Positions 59,111 to 64,000 of a stretch of DNA of 64,000 bases are shown here, one piece after another; positions within the stretch are counted from its first letter, which is position 1; each line of letters begins with the position of its first letter. The translations under genes were made by a program, and so were the position numbers. The notes beneath the pieces were generated by a model. It was not told where the DNA came from, searched no databases, and was given only the letters and a program-made list of their open reading frames with translations. The stretch comes from DATFRY01 sp035489015. GTDB taxonomy: Bacteria; Myxococcota_A; Polyangia; Haliangiales; Haliangiaceae. The stretch spans positions 1 to 64,000 of the forward strand of contig DATHKR010000257.1 of the NCBI GenBank assembly GCA_035489015.1, in the 5' to 3' direction.

Positions 59111-59482
59111 ATGCATCGCACCGCGCTGACTGGCATCGCGCCCGAGATCTTTCGCAAGCGGCTGATCGTCGAGGGCTACTACCGCAGCGAGATGGACGAG
59201 CCGACCCTTCGCGCCTACTTCGTCGCGCTGACCGGCGGGCTCGGGCTGAGAACCTACGGCGAGCCGATCATCCACCGCACCGCCGGCCAGGGGCAGGGGG
59301 TGAACGAGGGCTTCGACGCGTTCGTGCCGCTCATCGACTCCGGCATCTACATCGCCGCCTGGGTCGGGCCGCGCTTCCTGTCCACCATCCTCTACACGTG
59401 CGGCGAGTTCGACGAGGACCGCGCCGTCGAGCTGGTGCGCGACTTCTTCCAGCTCGCCGAGCACGAGGCCGCGATCTTCTGA
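59111..59482 (+). CDS. S-adenosylmethionine decarboxylase-like protein, 123 aa
   Basis: Size and strand order match one-chain bacterial SpeD: KRLIVEGYYRSEMDEPTLRA near the start, a long loop, and the C-terminal YTCGEFDEDRAVELVRDFF that resembles SpeD's 'CG...' ending. At the autocleavage site of SpeD (ESHxxIHTW), this protein has DSGIYIAAW: the Ser is kept, but both His are lost. Pyruvoyl formation and decarboxylation are therefore doubtful. It may bind AdoMet or a polyamine. It starts at ATG 59111. No speE is adjacent. Confidence 0.6.
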   Translation: MHRTALTGIAPEIFRKRLIVEGYYRSEMDEPTLRAYFVALTGGLGLRTYGEPIIHRTAGQGQGVNEGFDAFVPLIDSGIYIAAWVGPRFLSTILYTCGEFDEDRAVELVRDFFQLAEHEAAIF

Positions 59483-59500
59483 ACCGCCCGTCGCCGTCGG

Positions 59501-60151
59501 CTACGCGGGGAGCTGGAGCGACATGTGCCGGTCGGTGTCCACCAGCAGCATCGCGTCGCCCAGGCCGGACTCGTCGGCCACGGCGCGCAGCTCGCTCGGC
59601 GTCAGCGCCGCGCACAGGCTGGCCCGGAACAGCTCGCGGCCGTACACGCTGGCGCCCGACGCGTACATCGCGACCAGCTCGGCCACCCTCGCGTCGCTGC
59701 ACGGTCGGTAGAGGTCGCGGATCAAGAGCGCGCCGCCCGGCTTCAGCACCCGTCGGGCCTCGCGCAGGAACGGGCGCGGGTCGGCCAGGTGGTGGAGGAT
59801 CGTGTTCGAGAAGACCGCGTCGAAGCAGGCGTCCTCGAAGTCGAGGGCCTTGGCGTCGGCGACGCGGATCTCCACCCGCGCGGCGTGGGGCGAGCGAGTC
59901 CGGCGCTGCTCGGCGAGCCGGAGCATGCGGGGCGCGAGGTCGACGGCCACCACCCGGCTGTCCGCCATCCGGTCGACCACCAGGACCGGGATGTCGCCCG
60001 GGCCGGTGCCGATGTCGAGCAGGCGCCCGCGCGCGCCGAGGGAGACCAGCCGGTCGACGAAGGCCTGGTTCACCTCCGAGTGATCCATCTCCTCGTAGGT
60101 GGCGGCCTCCTCGGGCGTATCCATCACTTCGGGTTCGAGGATTCGATCCAT
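59501..60151 (-). CDS. class I SAM-dependent methyltransferase, 216 aa
   Basis: Rossmann-type methyltransferase with motif I RLLDIGTGPGDIPVLV, motif II-like VVAVDLAPRMLRLAEQ, VADAKALDF, and the post-motif SNTILHHLADPRPFLREARR then VLKPGGALLIRDL. The substrate is unknown; the family includes enzymes acting on small metabolites and quinones. ATG 60151 gives MDRILEPEVMDTPEEAATY, with GCGCCTCC upstream. The frame is open much further upstream, but only on the antisense of other genes. It is convergent with the SpeD-like gene. Confidence 0.85.
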   Translation of the reverse strand: MDRILEPEVMDTPEEAATYEEMDHSEVNQAFVDRLVSLGARGRLLDIGTGPGDIPVLVVDRMADSRVVAVDLAPRMLRLAEQRRTRSPHAARVEIRVADAKALDFEDACFDAVFSNTILHHLADPRPFLREARRVLKPGGALLIRDLYRPCSDARVAELVAMYASGASVYGRELFRASLCAALTPSELRAVADESGLGDAMLLVDTDRHMSLQLPA

Positions 60152-60349
60152 GGAGGCGCCACGCGGGGCGAGACAGACTAGCAAAGCGCTTCCGGCCCCA
60201 CAACCTGCCAGGATTGCTACCATCCCCCGATGGAGGGGCGCCGTCCGGCCCCTCGGGGAAATAATGATGGGGACAGCCTTGGTTTTTCGAGTTGCCGCCG
60301 TCCTGTCAGGCGCGCTGGAATCGACGACGTCCGAGGAGCATCGCCGCCG

Positions 60350-61561
60350 ATGAGCAAGATCACTTCGTGCCCGGTTTGCCGCGGTGAGATCCACGCCATC
60401 GCCGGGCGCTGCAAGCACTGCAAGGCGGACCTGGTCGAGCTGCGCGAGCACGCCGCGCGCATCGCGCGGGCCCAGGCAATCGGCGCCACGGTGCCTCCGC
60501 CGCGCTTCGGTCTGTTCGCGCACGGCGCGCGCCCGATGACGGCCCCGACCCAGCCCGCGCCGCACCCGCTGGCCCCGCCGCACCCGCCGCCCGGGTTCGG
60601 ACAGGGGCCGCACGCGACCGAGCCTGCGTTCCAGCAGCCCCCGTTCCAGCAGCCCACGCTCCAGCAGCCCCAGTACCAGCAGCCCACGCTCCAGCAGATC
60701 GACCACGACGAGCACGGCCCCGGCCGGGAACCGACCACCGCCGAGCTCGAGGCGGCCGCCGAGCCGTACCTGTTCCCGCAGGATCGTCAGGTGCCGGTGC
60801 TCGGGCCGCCGCCGGGCGGCACGCCGCCGTACGGGCTCGGCTTCGCCGGGGCCCGCGCCCGCCGCGCGTCGACCTGGTCGCGTCGCTGGCCGCTGGTGGT
60901 CAGCGCGGTCGCCCTGCTCGCCATCGGCATCAGCATCGGGGTCCTGGCCGAGCGCTGGCGGCAGAAGCGCGACCGGACCACCGTCGGCGCGGCCCGCCAC
61001 AGCGAGCTGTCGCGGAGCCCGGTCATGGTGCCGGACCACATGCCGCAGCCGCTCATGCCCGGGCCGCAGGCGCCGCGGGTGGCGCCGGATCCGGCCCCGT
61101 CGCCGGCCCCTGGGGCCGACGATCCACCCGACTCGACCCCACCCGACTCGACCCCGCCCGACCCGACCCCACCCGAGCCGCCCGACTCGACCCCGGCCGA
61201 CCCGCCATCCAACCCGGGCAGTCGGTTCTCGCCGCCCCCGGCGGATCCGGGCGACTCGACCGGCTTCCGCACCTTCAGCGCGGCGCTCACCGAGTCGCTG
61301 TGCCAGAAGCTCACCCAGTGCGGCGTGCTCGACTCGACCTCGCAGTCCATGTGCCGGGTGTTCGCCCAGGAGATGGACCCGGACGACGCGGCCGAGAAGG
61401 TCGCGCGCGGCGAGTGCAGCTTCAACCAGAAGGCGGCGGACGCCTGCCTGCAGGCGGTGGCCGATCTGTCCTGCGACGTCGGCGCGGGCGACCGGATGAT
61501 GGAGTGGCTGATGGCGCGCAACCGGGTCGGCCAGTGCGCGGAGGCGTACGTGTGTCCGTAG
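60350..61561 (+). CDS. zinc-ribbon membrane protein with Cys-rich C-terminus, 403 aa
   Basis: An N-terminal zinc ribbon (CPVCRGEIHAIAGRCKHCKA) is followed by a Pro/Gln-rich stretch with QQPxFQQPxLQQP repeats and a membrane helix (about 178-200, LVVSAVALLAIGISIGVLA). A Pro/Asp/Ser linker of PDSTPPD repeats leads to a compact C-terminal domain with six Cys (CQKLTQCGVLDSTSQSMC, then GECS, ACLQ, SCDV, QCAEAYVCP). The topology suggests cytoplasmic zinc ribbon and extracytoplasmic disulfide-rich domain. It stands just before a WD40 kinase gene, on the same strand. Confidence 0.75.
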   Translation: MSKITSCPVCRGEIHAIAGRCKHCKADLVELREHAARIARAQAIGATVPPPRFGLFAHGARPMTAPTQPAPHPLAPPHPPPGFGQGPHATEPAFQQPPFQQPTLQQPQYQQPTLQQIDHDEHGPGREPTTAELEAAAEPYLFPQDRQVPVLGPPPGGTPPYGLGFAGARARRASTWSRRWPLVVSAVALLAIGISIGVLAERWRQKRDRTTVGAARHSELSRSPVMVPDHMPQPLMPGPQAPRVAPDPAPSPAPGADDPPDSTPPDSTPPDPTPPEPPDSTPADPPSNPGSRFSPPPADPGDSTGFRTFSAALTESLCQKLTQCGVLDSTSQSMCRVFAQEMDPDDAAEKVARGECSFNQKAADACLQAVADLSCDVGAGDRMMEWLMARNRVGQCAEAYVCP

Positions 61562-61730
61562 GCGCGGCCATCTGCGGCGCCACCCGACCGGGCGCCCCCT
61601 CGTCGTGGGCGAGCCGTGCCAGAGTGGGCGAGCGGGCCGTGGCTTCGAGCCGTCGGTAACCGGAGGGCGATATGGCAGGTAGAAATACGCCTCGTGACGG
61701 TGGCCCGCGGGGCGGATGGGGGGCGCAGCC

Positions 61731-64000
61731 GTGAACGCAAAATCAGGACCGGACGGCGGAGCCGACGGCGCCGGGTCGTCCTCGGCGGACAGCGCGAGGC
61801 AGCCCGACGTGTGGCTGTCCCTGAACCAGACCGCGAGCATGTCGCCCGACGAGCGCGCTCGTCGCGGCCTCACCCCGCCGTCGGCGCAGACCGGCGAGCC
61901 GGCCACCGACGGCGACCCGCCGTTCGGCGCCCGCCCGCGCGCCACCGGTGAGTCGACCGCGCTGCCGCTGGAGGACAGCAGCCGCTACGAGCTCGAGGGC
62001 GTGCACGCGCGCGGCGGGCTGGGCCGGGTGGTCCGCGCCCATGATCGCCTCCTCGACCGGACCGTCGCGATCAAGGAGCTGCTCCAGCGCACCCCGGCGG
62101 CCCAGGCGCGCTTCATGCGCGAGGCGCTCATCACCGCGCGCCTGCAGCACCCGGGCATCGTCCCGGTGCACGAGGCCGGCCGCTGGCCGTCGGGCGACCC
62201 GTACTACTCGATGAAGCTGGTCTCCGGCCGCACGCTGAAGGAGCTGATCCAGGCCCGGCGCGGCCTGGACGAGCGGCTCGCGCTCCTGCCGCACGTGCTC
62301 GCCGTGGCCGAGGCGATCGCCTACGCCCACAGCCAGGACGTCATCCACCGCGACATCAAGCCGGCCAACGTCATCGTCGGCGATTTCGGCGAGACGGTGG
62401 TGGTGGACTGGGGGCTGGCCAAGGACCTGTCCGGACGGGTGTCGGAGGGCTCCGCCGACTCGTCGGACGATCGCGCGATCGGCGCCGAGCCCGACCCGCT
62501 CGATCAGGCCACCGCCACCGGTCACATCATGGGGACGCCGGCGTACATGGCGCCGGAGCAGGCCCGCGGCGACGCCAGCGACGAGCGCGCCGACGTCTAC
62601 TCGCTGGGCGCGATCCTTTACGAGCTGCTGGCGGGCGCGCCGCCCCACACCGGCGACTCGGCCGATCAGGTACTGCTCAGCGCGCTGACCGCGACGCCGG
62701 TGCCGATCGAGGAGCGCCAGCCGGGCGCGCCGCCCGACCTGGTCGCCATCGTGCACAAGGCGATGGCGCTGCGCCCGGTCGATCGCTATCCGTCGGCGAC
62801 CCCGCTGGCCGACGACATCCGCCGCTTCCAGACCGGCCAGCTGGTCAGCGCGCGCCGCTACTCGACCCGCAGCCTGGTGCGCCGCTGGATCGCGCGCCGT
62901 CGCGCGGTGGTCGCGGTGGTCGCTGCGGCCGCGGTGGTGCTGGCCGCCACCGGTGCGATCGGCTTCCAGCGAGTGGTGGCCCAGCGCAACCTGGCCGAGG
63001 CGCGCCGGGCCGAGGCCCAGCAGTCGAGCCAGCGCGCCATCGAGAAGAGCAACGACATGATCTTCCTCCAGGCGCAGAGCTGGCTGTCGCGCGATCCGAC
63101 GTCGGCGCTGGCCTGGCTCAAGCGCTACCCGCAGGACGGCCCGCGCGCCGACCGGCTCGGCGCGATGGTCGACGAGGCGCTCGAGCTGGGCGTGGCCCGC
63201 CACGTCCTCCGCCTGCCGACCTGGGTCCTGGGGCTCGGCTTCACCGGCGACGGGCGCGGGATGGTCGGCGTCCTCAAGAGCGGCGAGGTCATCCGCTGGG
63301 ACGTCGCGACCGGCGCCGTGCGCGAGATAGGCCACCACGGCGAGACGGTCCGGGTCGCCGAGGTCTCGCCCGACGGCCGCACCGTCGCGGTCGGCGGGGC
63401 CGGCGGGGCCGTCGAGCTGTTCTCGGTCGACGGCGCCGGGCCGACCCGACGGCTGCGCGGTCACGCCGACGGGATCGTCTGGCTGGGCTTCTCCGCCGAC
63501 GGGCGGCGCCTGCTCACCGGCTCGATGGATCGCGCCATCCGGGTGTGGAACCTCGACCGCGACGGCGAGCCGCTGCTCGCGATCGACCGCGAGCCGGTCA
63601 CCGCCCTCCAGCTGTCCCCCGACGGGGAGAGCGTCTTCGTCGGCCTCCGATCGGGCGAGGTCGCCCGCATCAGCGTGGCGACCCGCTCTCGCCACAAGCT
63701 GGCCACGCTGGCCCACCCGGTCTACGGCCTGGCCCCGTCGCCGGACGGGCGCTACCTGGCCGCCCAGCAGGCGTCGGGCGCGATCGCGCTCATCGACGCG
63801 GTGGACGGCGGCTCGCGCGCGCTCGACCTGCAGGGCGGCAAGGGCACCTGGGGCTTCTCGCCGTCGGGCCGCTACCTGTCCGCGGCCAGCCCGGACGGGA
63901 CGATCCGCCTGCACGAGATGGCCAGCGGCAACGAGATCGTGCTGCGCGGCCACGAGGACGGGGTCTACCAGATGGTCTTCTCGGCCGACGAGTTCACGCT
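61731..64000 (+). CDS. Ser/Thr protein kinase with WD40 repeats, cut by the right edge
   Basis: GTG 61731 opens a frame that runs to the window end (more than 750 codons). After a disordered N-terminus (about 1-80), the kinase domain has HARGGLGRVVRAHDRLLDRT, VAIKELLQR, catalytic loop HRDIKPANVIVGD, a VDWGLAK (DFG replaced by DWG) and TPAYMAPEQARGD. A membrane helix (about 400-425, VVAVVAAAAVVLAATGAIGF) is followed by a linker. WD40 repeats then reach the edge, with GFTGDGRGMVGVLKSGEVIR and FSADGRRLLTGSMDRAIRVW. The DFG-to-DWG change occurs in some myxobacterial kinases. Partial; the C-terminus is unseen. Confidence 0.88.
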   Translation, partial: MNAKSGPDGGADGAGSSSADSARQPDVWLSLNQTASMSPDERARRGLTPPSAQTGEPATDGDPPFGARPRATGESTALPLEDSSRYELEGVHARGGLGRVVRAHDRLLDRTVAIKELLQRTPAAQARFMREALITARLQHPGIVPVHEAGRWPSGDPYYSMKLVSGRTLKELIQARRGLDERLALLPHVLAVAEAIAYAHSQDVIHRDIKPANVIVGDFGETVVVDWGLAKDLSGRVSEGSADSSDDRAIGAEPDPLDQATATGHIMGTPAYMAPEQARGDASDERADVYSLGAILYELLAGAPPHTGDSADQVLLSALTATPVPIEERQPGAPPDLVAIVHKAMALRPVDRYPSATPLADDIRRFQTGQLVSARRYSTRSLVRRWIARRRAVVAVVAAAAVVLAATGAIGFQRVVAQRNLAEARRAEAQQSSQRAIEKSNDMIFLQAQSWLSRDPTSALAWLKRYPQDGPRADRLGAMVDEALELGVARHVLRLPTWVLGLGFTGDGRGMVGVLKSGEVIRWDVATGAVREIGHHGETVRVAEVSPDGRTVAVGGAGGAVELFSVDGAGPTRRLRGHADGIVWLGFSADGRRLLTGSMDRAIRVWNLDRDGEPLLAIDREPVTALQLSPDGESVFVGLRSGEVARISVATRSRHKLATLAHPVYGLAPSPDGRYLAAQQASGAIALIDAVDGGSRALDLQGGKGTWGFSPSGRYLSAASPDGTIRLHEMASGNEIVLRGHEDGVYQMVFSADEFT

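Noticed and set aside
61743..63953. 736-codon open frame on the minus strand at the right end
   Set aside because: The plus strand carries a kinase/WD40 frame with all expected motifs; the minus frame is its shadow.

Overview
The window is very GC-rich DNA with dense, often overlapping genes. It has the features of a Myxococcota genome: cysteine-rich lipoproteins, several Hanks-type Ser/Thr kinases (one fused to a membrane RDD domain, one to WD40 repeats), a PilZ-receiver-DUF4388 protein, a CBM9/DUF5916 outer-membrane protein and many GTG/TTG starts. A Haliangiales/Polyangia-like organism is likely, but that is inference from style. No rRNA, tRNA, CRISPR array, prophage or complete insertion sequence was seen.

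From about 2.7 to 27.3 kb lies a phosphate and polyphosphate island. It holds CHAD-sixA, a Ppx/GppA phosphatase, polyphosphate kinase, a degenerate second Ppx, tonB-exbB-exbD-exbD, a TonB-dependent receptor, a beta-helix lipoprotein, an atypical winged-helix regulator, pyrophosphatase, the order phoU-pstSCAB-phoU, a porin, and phoB-phoR. By eye I find the same direct-repeat motif, (N)GTCAC(N)-N4-(N)GTCAC(N) with an 11-bp period, upstream of nearly every transcription unit in this island and oriented toward the gene. It is a PhoB-box architecture. The boxes precede CHAD-sixA, ppx, ppk, pseudo-ppx, tonB (and weakly the receptor), pstS, the second phoU (weak), the porin (four repeats) and phoB (three repeats). 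The TonB/ExbBDD/receptor/beta-helix lipoprotein set therefore looks like a phosphate-starvation outer-membrane import system. This is the most interesting object here.

From 27 to 34 kb are pepP, a two-domain response regulator, a small RsbRD-like sensor protein overlapping an unusually long PP2C phosphatase, a repeat-containing protein with a tandemly duplicated start site, and a PilZ/pseudo-receiver/DUF4388 protein. From 34 to 44 kb are a large DUF5916 outer-membrane protein, a LuxR-type regulator, a DUF1761 membrane protein head-to-head with a LytS/LytTR two-component pair, a membrane protein, a small HTH protein and a FIST sensor protein. From 44 to 55 kb are a eukaryote-like CAF16/ABCI ATPase, an FHA-GGDEF cyclase, MutS2, an aldehyde dehydrogenase, a membrane-anchored Ser/Thr kinase, an EAL phosphodiesterase, a metallophosphoesterase and a propeller lipoprotein. 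From 55 to 64 kb are a TetR regulator and ferritin-like gene sharing a matched operator, an RDD-kinase, a sterol-desaturase family hydroxylase, an AdoMet-decarboxylase-like protein, a methyltransferase, a zinc-ribbon membrane protein and a WD40 kinase that runs off the right edge.
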